DNA of 64,000 bases from Acidimicrobiaceae bacterium (GTDB lineage Bacteria > Actinomycetota > Acidimicrobiia > Acidimicrobiales > Aldehydirespiratoraceae). The position numbers and the translations under genes are program-made. The notes below the pieces were generated by a model. That model was not told the DNA's origin. It saw nothing but the letters and a program-made list of their open reading frames with translations, and ran no database searches. This document shows, one piece after another, positions 19,201 through 26,682 of the stretch (positions within the stretch are counted from its first letter, which is position 1; each line of letters begins with the position of its first letter). The stretch lies in NCBI GenBank assembly GCA_026708645.1, contig JAPOUM010000041.1, forward strand, positions 141,880-205,879, read 5' to 3'.

Positions 19201-19481
19201 ACCTCGCGGTTGGCCCGAACCCCGTCCATCGTCGAGCGGTCTCGTGTCAGCCGCTCGACAGCCTCTGCCAGCGCCTGCTCTGGGATCTCCGGGTTGAGGG
19301 AGCGCAGCGCGTCTCGCAGACGGTGAACCAGCACCGGCTCGGACCGGGAGTCACGACCGAGCGTGCCGTCCGCGCCCAACACCTCTTCGAAAGCCGACTC
19401 CACCTGCCAGCCCAGCTGCTCCAGCAACCGCAAAGCCGGCTGCTCGACAAGCTCATCCTCGGTCAAGCCTGTCGAGTTCAT
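16233..19481 (-). CDS. hsdR: type I restriction enzyme, R subunit
   Basis: The motor and nuclease subunit of a type I restriction-modification system: it translocates and cuts unmethylated DNA when complexed with HsdM and HsdS. The 1082-residue protein has an N-terminal PD-(D/E)XK nuclease (RADVVLF, then ELK; D149, E163, K165), helicase motif I GSGKS at 301-305, DEAH at 403-406, FLGFTGTPL, and motif VI QTIARANRVFG. A long helical C-terminal region probably contacts the methyltransferase. Its ATG overlaps the hsdS stop by 4 nt. No frameshift is seen, so it is likely functional. Confidence 0.97.
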   Translation of the reverse strand: MNSTGLTEDELVEQPALRLLEQLGWQVESAFEEVLGADGTLGRDSRSEPVLVHRLRDALRSLNPEIPEQALAEAVERLTRDRSTMDGVRANREVYGLLRSGAKIDTTGGDGRRRTVTVRYIDWDNAEANDWLAVSQLWIAGDMYKRRADVVLFVNGVPLVLIELKVSHVNVRSAYDANLRDYRDTVPHLFWCNAFVVLSNGADTLIGSTFAPWGHFNEWKKINSEGEQGVVSLETALRGACEPRRLLDLVENFVAYSERPGGLVKALAKNHQFLGVNNSLEALRDLRQRQGRLGVFWHTQGSGKSLSMLWFTQKVLRKQPGNWTFVLVTDRKELDEQLYGDFADSGVITSGRQVHAETSAHLRELLSEDQRYVFTLIHKFIPPEAGAPMPVLSERDDIVVITDEAHRSQYDTLAANMRRALPNASFLGFTGTPLISGEEQTRQVFGDYVSVYNFRDSISDGATVPLYYENRIPELQLANEHFDDELEDLLEQAALDESQEQAVARRFSQQYELITRPQRLAEIASDLVHHFVNRGFRGKAMYVAIDKATAVRMHDLVEAEWARCLAELEDKLAGAAEWDRPHLESLIEFMRGTDTAVVVSQAQNEIADMAAAGLDIAKHRKRMIAEDLDSKFKNPDDPFRLVFVCAMWLTGFDAPSTSTVYLDKPMRNHLLMQTIARANRVFGDKDNGLIVDYVGVFRNLERALAVYAAGRDAVGSSIGGIDPPVRPKDELVAALRAALAAVVEFCADNDVDLAAMEAARGFEFVALQKAAVEALLIDEQTRRRYVALARQARKAFKSLLPDPEALEAAHWVAVIRKIASKIESSAEAPDISGVTDAVSDLLDRSVAAKEYIIRSGNGPGSIEGAVGSGGADPLIDLNQVDFEQLTVRFADNSRTAAKAAERNLEGRLDSAVRKNPTLLELADRFRRLIEEYNAGAHNLEEQLRRLKAINDELTDQEQRAVREGATEAELAVFDLLTKPEPELTKAEAIAVRGAARKLLERVEDKLVLDWKRRQQTRSAVKVAVKDVLDAELPEVYGPELFDRKVDIIFDHIYVSYQNNGESVYDTVTAEPARPQPDAFCGS

Positions 19482-20728
19482 ACGGTCGCCAGCTCCAAGT
19501 CGAGGTCAAGCTCCGACAAATCCAACTCCCCAGAAACCAACCGAGGCAACAAAAGATCCCGCCCCTCCCGCAACACCTCATTCTGCTGAATGAGCCGCGA
19601 GAGCAAGTCGACCATCGGGCCAACCAAAGCCTCGAACTGTCTGACGACTGAACTTGCTGGCTTCAACAGCAGGATGGACTCCATATCTTTCTTCGTGACA
19701 GCGTTGAATATCGTCCCGCCACCGATTGAATCTTCAACAACAAACTTATTCTTGATCTGCATAAGCAGAAAGCACTGGTGGTTATCGAGAGCTCGGATTG
19801 CGCTGAGACCACGCCCCACCACAAGACGATCTGGTGCCACATTAATACGCCCAACAGGCGCTCGGACACTAAACAGAAGATCACCTGGCTCAGCGACTCG
19901 CTTATCAACTGTCGTCCACTTGGTGTGAGTCGGGAACCAATTCCCGAAATCGCTCACGCCTTGATGGAACGGGAGACCCATACCGACATCGTTGTAGTAC
20001 TCAGACTTAGGAGACTGGCCCATGACCAGCGAGCAAGCTTCAACTAAGCGGCCTGTGCTCCAGCCTTTGGGGATCGGGCCGAGGTCGGAGTCGACCAGTT
20101 CCACGTCCTCATGCCCTGGAAACCTGAAATGCACGAACCACTCTCGATACAGCAAACGAGCCATCTCCTCCAAAACCTCAATCCGCCGCCGATTATTCTC
20201 AATCAGCAAGTCGTAGGCATCCAGTAGATCCGCCACCTTGCTCTGATAGTCAACCGTGGGCAAAGAAACTTCGAAGCTCTCTATATCAGATCGAGTGAGA
20301 GCCTCCCGCGTCGCGCCCGAACCAGCGATAGCCAGCAGGCTGCTCTTATATGGGCCTGCGAGTGCGCGAGCAATCCATCGAGCATCTGCTACGGATGGAT
20401 CCGTACGCAAGATCATCACATGCTGGTTGACGCGCCCGCCAACAGCTAAGCTGCTGGCGAGACAGCATCTCGCAACAGAAGCTCCTGTGATGTTCAGCAA
20501 AACATCATTATCCATAATTTGAACACGATTCAACAGCTGAGCTTGCGTGTTGTCGATGAAGGCGAGAGATGATCGCTCAAAGCGCAGGTCATGCACATTC
20601 ATTGAGCGCACCAGAGGTACGCCAGCGGCTCGATAAGCGTTCTTTCCACCCCGAGGCGTCGCACCGCTTCCGTAGAAGATCAGCAGTTTCCCTAGTCTGG
20701 CCCGCGGCCAGCGGAACGCTTCAGACAT
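19478..20728 (-). CDS. hsdS: type I restriction enzyme, specificity subunit
   Basis: HsdS sets the bipartite DNA target of the type I complex. The 416-residue protein has two target-recognition halves, beginning about residues 5 (WPRARLGKLLIFYGSG) and 215 (LGPIPKGWSTGRLVEACSLV). Each ends in a conserved helical spacer (YDLLIENNRRRIEVLEEMAR near 170-190; DLLSRLIQQNEVLREGRDLL near the C-terminus). The coding region is visibly AT-richer than its neighbours, as expected for a recombining hsdS. It overlaps hsdR by 4 nt and hsdM by 8 nt, forming an M-S-R operon. Confidence 0.96.
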   Translation of the reverse strand: MSEAFRWPRARLGKLLIFYGSGATPRGGKNAYRAAGVPLVRSMNVHDLRFERSSLAFIDNTQAQLLNRVQIMDNDVLLNITGASVARCCLASSLAVGGRVNQHVMILRTDPSVADARWIARALAGPYKSSLLAIAGSGATREALTRSDIESFEVSLPTVDYQSKVADLLDAYDLLIENNRRRIEVLEEMARLLYREWFVHFRFPGHEDVELVDSDLGPIPKGWSTGRLVEACSLVMGQSPKSEYYNDVGMGLPFHQGVSDFGNWFPTHTKWTTVDKRVAEPGDLLFSVRAPVGRINVAPDRLVVGRGLSAIRALDNHQCFLLMQIKNKFVVEDSIGGGTIFNAVTKKDMESILLLKPASSVVRQFEALVGPMVDLLSRLIQQNEVLREGRDLLLPRLVSGELDLSELDLDLELATV

Positions 20729-22268
20729 GCTCTGTTATCGCCCGACCGATCTCGAATACTTGTGTTGCGAGCGCGTGTGCGGCGGCATTCAGTTCTACAA
20801 ATTCGCGGTGCAGGTCGGTGAAGGATGCGGCGAATGTCCCATGCTCAAGTTGCGTAGGGGCAATTCCTACGTAGCGGCCGGGGTTGAGGCTCCAGCCTTG
20901 CTCTTCGATCTGCTGCAGCGATGCGGAGGCGCACAGGCCCGCAACATCGCTGAATGCTCTGTCGGGAAATACCGCGTCGAGCATCTCCTCGCTTCCAGCG
21001 TCGAATTCGGGCAGCTCGCCGCGCCAGAGGCGCACGATGTTGGCGAGGAACTCGATCTGCTGAGGCGTCCAGTCACGATGGGCTCGGTCGATCTGGTTGT
21101 AGATCTCGCGGGCGTCGATGAACAGCACCTGATCGGCGCGGCTGGTGCCCCGCTTGCCGCGGTCGAGAAACCACAAGGTCACGGGCAGAGTGACCGTGTA
21201 GAACATGTTGGTGCCAACGGCGATGATCACGTCGACGCTGCGATCCTCGATGAGTCTGCGGCGGATCTCGAGTTCGCTGCTCCGCGCGTCCGACGCGGAG
21301 TTGGCCATCACGAAACCCGCCCGCCCGGTGGCGTTCAGCGCCGAATAGAAGGCCTGTATCCAGATGTAGTTGCCGTTGTCGGGCTTGGGCAGGCCGAACG
21401 GGAACCTGAGGTCGTCGCAGAGCTTGGTCTTGTCGATCTTGTCGACGTTGAAAGGCGGGTTGGCCATGACGAAATCGAACTCGCCGACCGCTTCGTGGAG
21501 GTCTTCGTAGTAGGTGTTGCCTTCGCGGATGTCGCCGCCGAGGCCGTGAACGGCGAGGTTCATCTTGGCGAGATTGACGGTGTCGCCGGTCTTCTCCTGG
21601 CCGTAGATCGACAGCTCTTCGCCGGGGTCGTGGCGGTGGCGCTCCACGAAATGCGCCGACTGCACGAACATGCCGCCCGAGCCGCACGCCGGGTCGTAGA
21701 TCTTGCCGTGGAACGGTTGGAGGATCTCGACGATGAGCCGCACGATCGAGGTCGGCGTGAAGAACTCGCCGCCCTTCTGGCCCTCGGCGAAAGCGAAATT
21801 GCCGAGGAAATACTCGTAGATCAGGCCGAAACCGTCGCCTTCGATCGCTTCGGGCAGCGTTCGCAGCTCTCTCAGCAGCTCGATGAGCACGTCGTCGGGC
21901 ACACGGGAGTAGTCCCGCGGCAAGACGCCGCGCAGGTCAGGGTTGTGCGCCTCGACGCCTTCCATCGCCTGGTTGACGGCCTTGCCGACGTCGGCGGCCT
22001 CGGGCAGGTCGAGCAGACGCTCGAACCGTGACTCCTCCGGCAGATAGAGCGCGCCCTCGGCCTGATAGTCGTCGGGTCCGACGGAGCGGCGATCAGAGCC
22101 TGCTTCCACGGCTCGGCCGGTCTGAGTGAACCGCTCGTCGGCGTACCGCAAGAAGATCAGCCCCAGCACAGGCGCCGCATACTCCGAGGCCTTCAGCCCC
22201 GAGTTGGCCCTGAGCCGGTCCGCCGCCTTCCACAGACTCCGCTGCAGTTCACCAAGATCAGTAGCCAC
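20721..22268 (-). CDS. hsdM: type I restriction enzyme, M subunit (N6-adenine methyltransferase)
   Basis: HsdM methylates adenine in the type I target. The 515-residue protein has the HsdM N-terminal helical domain (MATDLGELQRSLWKAADRLR), SAM motif I DPACGSGGMFV from about residue 192, and catalytic NPPF at about 270-273. The GTG start at 22266-22268 gives the canonical N-terminus. First gene of the hsdMSR operon; its promoter should lie in 22269-22400, an interval it shares with the divergent ASCH gene. Confidence 0.97.
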   Translation of the reverse strand: MATDLGELQRSLWKAADRLRANSGLKASEYAAPVLGLIFLRYADERFTQTGRAVEAGSDRRSVGPDDYQAEGALYLPEESRFERLLDLPEAADVGKAVNQAMEGVEAHNPDLRGVLPRDYSRVPDDVLIELLRELRTLPEAIEGDGFGLIYEYFLGNFAFAEGQKGGEFFTPTSIVRLIVEILQPFHGKIYDPACGSGGMFVQSAHFVERHRHDPGEELSIYGQEKTGDTVNLAKMNLAVHGLGGDIREGNTYYEDLHEAVGEFDFVMANPPFNVDKIDKTKLCDDLRFPFGLPKPDNGNYIWIQAFYSALNATGRAGFVMANSASDARSSELEIRRRLIEDRSVDVIIAVGTNMFYTVTLPVTLWFLDRGKRGTSRADQVLFIDAREIYNQIDRAHRDWTPQQIEFLANIVRLWRGELPEFDAGSEEMLDAVFPDRAFSDVAGLCASASLQQIEEQGWSLNPGRYVGIAPTQLEHGTFAASFTDLHREFVELNAAAHALATQVFEIGRAITEHV

Positions 22269-22390
22269 GCCGAACCCTTCCGCTAGCCCTCACAGCCCCT
22301 TTGGCCATGGCCCCTGTGGCCGCAAGCTCGCTCATACCGCCCCATTGTGTAGCAGCATTACGACACCGCCCAAGCCCCCGCCCCGGCTCG

Positions 22391-22422
22391 TTGCATTGAA
22401 AATGTATTGTTTTTGCTATAAT
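22391..22422 (+). promoter_or_regulatory. probable promoter of the ASCH gene
   Basis: An AT-rich island in GC-rich surroundings carries a perfect -10 box TATAAT at 22417-22422. Upstream candidates are TTGCAT (22391-22396, 20-nt spacer) and TTGAAA (22396-22401, 15-nt spacer); neither has the ideal 17 nt. The stretch TTGCATTGAAAATGTAT at 22391-22407 resembles 22974-22989 upstream of the XRE/ImmA gene. Confidence 0.6.
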
Positions 22423-22446
22423 GTCACAGAGCGATGACGAGCGACG

Positions 22447-22896
22447 ATGACTGAGATGCAGGAGCTGGATCCGCATCGGATGGTCGTTCTGTCGCTCAAG
22501 CCACGATTCGCGGAAGCGATCCTCGCCGGGGTGAAGACTGTTGAACTCCGTAGGACCGTGCCGAGAATCGAAGTTCCGACTCGGGCGCTTCTCTACGCCA
22601 CCACGCCCTTGCGGGCACTGTTGGGCACCTGCGTCATCAGCCGGGTCCAGACTGCCGGTCTCGCTGCGCTGTGGAGCGAGTACGGCTCACGGGCAGATCT
22701 GAGTCATCAAGAGTTCCGGCAGTACTTCGAAGGCGTCGCGGCGGGCACTGCTCTGGAGTTGGCTCAGCCTCAAGCGCTCAGCCAGCCGATCCCCCTACGC
22801 GACTTGCGTACCAGGCAGGACGGCTTCCGGCCTCCCCAGAGCTACTCCTACGTCGGCGCCCGGATCGGCAACCAGCTCATACAACAAGCCGCCTGA
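22447..22896 (+). CDS. ASCH-domain protein
   Basis: A 149-residue single-domain protein. The start, VVLSLKPRFAEAILAGVKTV followed by ELRRTVP, is the typical beginning of ASCH folds, a PUA-like RNA- or nucleotide-binding domain. These small proteins are common beside restriction and toxin-antitoxin genes; no catalytic role can be assigned. It reads divergently from hsdM, has its own strong -10 box and, 4 nt beyond its stop, borders the DUF1844 gene fragment. Confidence 0.75.
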   Translation: MTEMQELDPHRMVVLSLKPRFAEAILAGVKTVELRRTVPRIEVPTRALLYATTPLRALLGTCVISRVQTAGLAALWSEYGSRADLSHQEFRQYFEGVAAGTALELAQPQALSQPIPLRDLRTRQDGFRPPQSYSYVGARIGNQLIQQAA

Positions 22897-22900
22897 CGGA

Positions 22901-22957
22901 GATCGACGCTCTGGGGTGCTGCTCGACGGGGTGTAAAGGCCGCTTGGGCGAGTTCGT
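22901..22957 (+). pseudogene. fragment of a DUF1844 gene
   Basis: This stretch aligns with 15928-15984 inside the intact DUF1844 gene: GATCGACGC, then CTGGGG, TGCTGCTCGACGGG, GGCCGCTT and GGCGAGT, with about five substitutions and two single-base indels that break the frame. The parent encodes AIDALGVLLDGMQGRFGES; the fragment reads EIDALG then shifts. It lies 4 nt after the ASCH stop and 6.9 kb from the parent, so it most likely marks a recombination junction of the hsd cassette. Confidence 0.7.
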
Positions 22958-22973
22958 CTCCGACTAATCATCG

Positions 22974-22989
22974 TTGCATTTGAATGTAT
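22974..22989 (+). promoter_or_regulatory. AT-rich motif upstream of the XRE/ImmA gene
   Basis: TTGCATTTGAATGTAT contains a near-palindrome GCATT-TG-AATGT and resembles TTGCATTGAAAATGTAT at 22391-22407. It could be a promoter element or an operator for the XRE protein encoded 108 nt downstream. The match is short and gapped, so this is tentative. Confidence 0.35.
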
Positions 22990-23096
22990 CCGGTCTATCC
23001 TAGGAAGCCTACCTCAAACCGTTTCTTCTCGAAGCCCCCAAAGAGACACAAACCGGCTCAGCGCGTGACGCCTTACAGCGAAAGGTCCCTCTGTAG

Positions 23097-24263
23097 ATGG
23101 CTGCCACCACCGTTCCGATATCAGCGAGCGTGCTGAACTGGGCGCGCGAGGAGGCCGGTCTCACAGAGGCCGACTTGGCCGAACGCGTCAATCTGCCTGT
23201 CGCTGACATACAGGCCTGGGAAGCGGGTGCAGCGCTGCCAACCCAGAGTCAGTTCTCCAAACTGGTCAAAACGCTCAGGCGGCCATCCGCTGTCTTCTTC
23301 CTGCCCGAGCCGCCGGTCGCAGCCGGAATGCCGACCTCGTTGCGCCGAGCGACCTCCCTTCAAGGCCACAAGATCGGCCCCGACGAAGCCCGCCAGATCC
23401 GATGGGCTCGCCGTCTGCAGGGACTCGTGTCATGGATCCTGCGCGACCAGAGTCGAGCACCGGTCACGATCTCGCAGTACAGCTTGGATATGCCACCGGC
23501 TAGAGCGGCTGGAATCGAGCGCGAGCGCTCAGCGGTGCGCATCGACCAGCAGACCTCTTGGAAGAGCGCCTCCGCGGCGTTCAGGGCTTGGAGGAGACAC
23601 TTAGAGGAACAGGATGTTCTTGTGCTTCAGCTGAGCATGGGAAGGGGCAACATCCGTGGCTTCGGGGCGTGGGATGACCACGCTCCGCTCGTTGCTGTCA
23701 ATACGGCCTACCACCCAACCGCTCGGATTTACACGCTGTTCCATGAATTCGGCCACCTGCTGACACGCAGCGACTCAGCGTGTCAAGACTTTGTCATGCC
23801 GGGTCGCCACGACGGGAACGTTGAACGGTGGTGCGAGCGATTCGCCGCGGCTTTCCTGCTTCCCGAGGAAGCGCTTCGAGCAATGGCCGCTCGCTACGAC
23901 GTAACGCCGACCTCGCCTACAACCGATCCTGATAAGGCACGATTGATCGCGGGGTGCTTCTCAGTGAGCATACGAGCGACTGCCATACGCCTACAGGAGT
24001 TCGGACTCGCAGAACCCGCTCTCCATTCTCGGGTCGTCTCTCAATTCGCTGGTCAAGATTGGAGCGACTCATCGGGTGGCGGCCAAAGTGGAGGCTCCCC
24101 TGCCTACGAACAACGAATCAGGCAGTTGGGCACCCGACTGCCCAACATTCTGCTGTCCGCAGCGGATCGAGGCCAGCTCACGACACGGGACTTGGCTGAC
24201 CTATTGAATCTGACCACCGGAAGCCTAGGCGATATGAGAGGTCTATTGCTTGAGTCTGGATGA
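23097..24263 (+). CDS. XRE-type DNA-binding protein with ImmA/IrrE peptidase domain
   Basis: A 388-residue fusion. The N-terminal helix-turn-helix (residues ~8-60, ISASVLNWAREEAGLTEADL) is followed by an ImmA/IrrE (COG2856) zinc metallopeptidase with the HEXXH site YTLFHEFGHLLTR at about 215-227. Such proteins regulate mobile elements or act as antitoxin-like partners that cleave or sense a repressor. The next gene, DUF4411, overlaps by 14 nt, a pairing seen often in genomes and suggesting a toxin-antitoxin-like unit. Roles of the two parts here are inferred. Confidence 0.85.
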   Translation: MAATTVPISASVLNWAREEAGLTEADLAERVNLPVADIQAWEAGAALPTQSQFSKLVKTLRRPSAVFFLPEPPVAAGMPTSLRRATSLQGHKIGPDEARQIRWARRLQGLVSWILRDQSRAPVTISQYSLDMPPARAAGIERERSAVRIDQQTSWKSASAAFRAWRRHLEEQDVLVLQLSMGRGNIRGFGAWDDHAPLVAVNTAYHPTARIYTLFHEFGHLLTRSDSACQDFVMPGRHDGNVERWCERFAAAFLLPEEALRAMAARYDVTPTSPTTDPDKARLIAGCFSVSIRATAIRLQEFGLAEPALHSRVVSQFAGQDWSDSSGGGQSGGSPAYEQRIRQLGTRLPNILLSAADRGQLTTRDLADLLNLTTGSLGDMRGLLLESG

Positions 24264-24774
24264 CATCAACGTCTGGGTAATCGACTCTTCGGCACTAATA
24301 GAGATGAAGTTGATTGTGCCTGTCAATCAGCAGTGGGCGGCCTTCAGGCATCTTGAGCAGATGGTGTCCGACGGCAGTATCGCATTACCGCGTCATGTGA
24401 TCAACGAGGTCGGGCACATGACTCATCCAGACATGCCTGGTGCCTGGGCCACAGGAATGCGGGACCGTTCGCCGCACTCCCCGCAAGCCGACTACGCATA
24501 CCTGTGTCACGTCATGAAAGTCTCTGGGGACGTCGTAGACGTCAATAAGGCGAGCGAAGACGCTGATCCATGGGTGCTTGCTTTGGCGTTGCAGCTTCAG
24601 GAGTCCATGCTCCTGAAAATCTGTGTCGTCACAGAAGACACCGTGGATCGCAATCGGATCTCGATGATCACCGCCTGCGAGCGTCTCAACCTTCGGTCGT
24701 GCCAAATTCGCGATTTCCTCGATCATTGCGGAATCACGATGCGCTCTGCACCCCCCAACCCTGAAGACGCCTGA
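24250..24774 (+). CDS. DUF4411 PIN-like protein
   Basis: A 174-residue protein of the DUF4411 type, related to PIN-domain ribonucleases. Visible features are the N-terminal VWVIDSSALIEMK (first acidic residue of a PIN fold), an internal ADYAYLCHVMKVSGDVVDVN segment, DPWVLALALQ, and ICVVTEDTVDRNRISMITAC. The TTG start at 24250 overlaps the XRE/ImmA gene by 14 nt; GTG or ATG starts further in would lose the DSSALI motif. Likely the toxin-like partner of the upstream gene. Confidence 0.8.
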   Translation: MSLDDINVWVIDSSALIEMKLIVPVNQQWAAFRHLEQMVSDGSIALPRHVINEVGHMTHPDMPGAWATGMRDRSPHSPQADYAYLCHVMKVSGDVVDVNKASEDADPWVLALALQLQESMLLKICVVTEDTVDRNRISMITACERLNLRSCQIRDFLDHCGITMRSAPPNPEDA

Positions 24775-24813
24775 CCCAGCCGGACTGTCAGTGCAAGCGC
24801 AATCAATCAGAAA
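24769..24813. repeat. right copy of the imperfect repeat flanking 16.2-24.8 kb
   Basis: Matches 16166-16229 at both ends with an internal gap of about 24 bp. It starts within the last codon and stop of the DUF4411 gene, so part of that gene's 3' end belongs to the repeat. Confidence 0.5.
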
Positions 24814-25228
24814 TTGAGTAGTCAAAAATTGGGATACTGCCGAGATTGATCCTGACACCGGCCATCATGGCCGATCTCTTGCATCCACCGGTGGAGTTCG
24901 CCGTCCTTCAACTATCCCTAGAACCCGCCCCCGTCGGAGGCCGCTACTGAAGCAGCTTGTTGCCATGTCCGGTGCTGAGCAGCGCTCAGCGCCGCAAGCA
25001 GCATGCCTCCACGATCCAGTGAGGGAAGGCGAACCTCACATGCCAGCCAGAAAGAGTTGCATGTGCCGACACTTTCTCGTATCGTTGCCAGCTAGCCCAC
25101 CCGGCCCTTTACGGGCCGGGTTTTTCTTACCATCCGGTCGGCTTGGCGAGCTGACCGACCGGGTCTGGGAGCTGGCAGGCTCTTAAGTCCGTTCCCGTGA
25201 GCTGGTACCAACAGTGCCCGCCCGCACC
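24814..25228. other. long intergenic region, possible structured RNA
   Basis: No convincing gene. A 27-codon ORF (24867-24950, MADLLHPPVEFAVLQ) may be a gene remnant. From about 25019 the plus strand can fold into successive hairpins: GTGAGG with CCTCAC around 25020-25040, and AGAAAG with CTTTCT around 25050-25080. It then ends in a strong intrinsic terminator (25099-25125). This arrangement would suit a small non-coding RNA, but I recognise no family and see no promoter. Confidence 0.35.
25099..25125 (+). terminator. rho-independent terminator
   Basis: ACCCGGCCC (25099-25107) pairs perfectly with GGGCCGGGT (25113-25121) around a 5-nt loop, followed by a T run (25121-25125). It ends transcription from the left; the next gene is convergent, so it may act on a transcript from 24.2 kb or on an unrecognised RNA. 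Confidence 0.8.
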
Positions 25229-26020
25229 CTAAGTATCGTCTTCGGTTGTTGGCTTAGGGGCAGGGTCGAGCACTGGCGGCTTCAATATTTTCGGCTGAGT
25301 GTCGGGGATGATCGGCTTGCCGTTGCCTTTCTCGCCGAGACGGCGGCGAGTGCTATGAACCGCCAGAGTTGCCGCGCGCTCATTGAGGTGAGAAACGACA
25401 GGCTGACGCAAAGACTCCATCAGAGGATCAACAGGCGCAGCGTCGCCTTCGCTCAAGCGTTGCAGCAGCACGTTCACCATCGGCGTGTCGGGCGCCAGCC
25501 GGTAACGCTTGCAGTACCAACCGATGCCGTCTTCCAGCTTCCATCGAGTGCGCTCGTCTATGGCAGCGATATCCAGATAGTCGCGCAGCGTGTCCCTCTG
25601 CGCTACGGCTGAGAGCTTGGCCGCCAAAAGATCAGGCAGCGAAGCCACCGGCATACCGCACACAGAGACGCCTTCCGCGATGTGATCCACTCCGTTCGGG
25701 GCGAAGGGGCTGCCCGGAGCTTCGCTGATCAGGTCGACGTGGACTCCGTGGATCATCGCCTGGCACACATGAGAGCCGAGGTTGAGCACCTCCACGTCTG
25801 CGCCGAACTCCTCCTCCAGCGCATCCCGCAGGTCGGCCCCCGAGAAGCCCTCAGGGGTCATCACATCCAGATCGACCGAGACACGATGCACCAGCTGCAC
25901 AGCGACCCCTGTGCCGCCCATCAACTCCCCGCCGACCGCGGTCGCCACCGCAGCGACCTGCTCCCAGATTCGGCGTTGGGCGGCGCCTAACACCTCGGCG
26001 TAAGCGTCAATCGCAGCCAC
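25229..26020 (-). CDS. AbiEii/AbiGii-type nucleotidyltransferase, probable toxin
   Basis: A 263-residue minimal nucleotidyltransferase of the DUF1814/AbiEii kind. The motif GGTGVAVQLVHRVSVDLDVM (residues ~35-54) holds the conserved GG and the two catalytic aspartates in VDLDV. AbiEii toxins modify tRNA or GTP-dependent targets; the substrate here is unknown. The GTG start overlaps the upstream winged-helix gene by 14 nt, the usual antitoxin-toxin order for type IV AbiE systems. The tail is Pro/Lys-rich and probably disordered. Confidence 0.82.
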   Translation of the reverse strand: MAAIDAYAEVLGAAQRRIWEQVAAVATAVGGELMGGTGVAVQLVHRVSVDLDVMTPEGFSGADLRDALEEEFGADVEVLNLGSHVCQAMIHGVHVDLISEAPGSPFAPNGVDHIAEGVSVCGMPVASLPDLLAAKLSAVAQRDTLRDYLDIAAIDERTRWKLEDGIGWYCKRYRLAPDTPMVNVLLQRLSEGDAAPVDPLMESLRQPVVSHLNERAATLAVHSTRRRLGEKGNGKPIIPDTQPKILKPPVLDPAPKPTTEDDT

Positions 26021-26642
26021 GACGCGCCGAGATGAAAGTGTCGAGCTTGGCTGCGATCTCGCCCGTGTCGCAGCCTCGCAGCCGTCTGCATTCTTCTAAC
26101 GTCTCGACCGGCAGCGTCACAAGAGCCCACAAAGCCGCCGCAGCGTCCGGGCCCGACAGCAGAGTCTGAGCGATGAGCAGGCCGTGTTGGCTGATCCGCA
26201 GATTCTGCGCCGGGGTGAACCAGAAGACGCTCCAGAACTGCGGAGGCACCATGTCGGGATAACGGGTCGGGATCTCGGCGGTCTCCTCCATAGGCAGAAA
26301 GCCGATCATCTCCGCGCAGGTGCCCATGTAGGTGAGCTGCCAGATCGTGAGTTCGACGTCGCCGTAACCCCACCGGCAGGACCGCCTCTCACTGGTTGCC
26401 ACGCCATGCTCACGGAGCTTGGCCAGGCAGCGCCGAGCGTGGCTGAGCGACACCTCGCTGAGCGCCGCCACTTCCTGCACGGTCGTGCCGTGCGGGCGAT
26501 GCCGCAAAGCGTTCACGATCCGCCGCTCGCAGCCGGTCAGCGAAACCGCCAGGCGAGCCCCAGCGCTGTCAGGGTCAGACGTGACCACCGCAACAGCAGG
26601 CGACACAACAGGCGACACGGCGCCCGGCAGCGAATCGGTCAC
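26007..26642 (-). CDS. winged-helix protein, putative antitoxin partner
   Basis: A 211-residue protein with a winged-helix domain at about residues 30-105 (ERRIVNALRHRPHGTTVQEV, then LSEVSLSHARRCLAKLREHG). Its C-terminal region has no recognised family. Position directly upstream of and overlapping the nucleotidyltransferase suggests an AbiEi-like antitoxin and autorepressor. The GTG start is the most upstream in frame; its promoter should lie in the short divergent interval 26643-26682 or overlap the fic gene. Confidence 0.6.
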   Translation of the reverse strand: MTDSLPGAVSPVVSPAVAVVTSDPDSAGARLAVSLTGCERRIVNALRHRPHGTTVQEVAALSEVSLSHARRCLAKLREHGVATSERRSCRWGYGDVELTIWQLTYMGTCAEMIGFLPMEETAEIPTRYPDMVPPQFWSVFWFTPAQNLRISQHGLLIAQTLLSGPDAAAALWALVTLPVETLEECRRLRGCDTGEIAAKLDTFISARRGCD

Positions 26643-26682
26643 CCCCTCACGGTACTACCACACGGCTGCGCGAGCTTGAGGA

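Noticed and set aside
24867..24950. 27-codon ORF MADLLHPPVEF in the intergenic region
   Set aside because: Too short and without a recognised relative or ribosome-binding site; mentioned only as a possible remnant.
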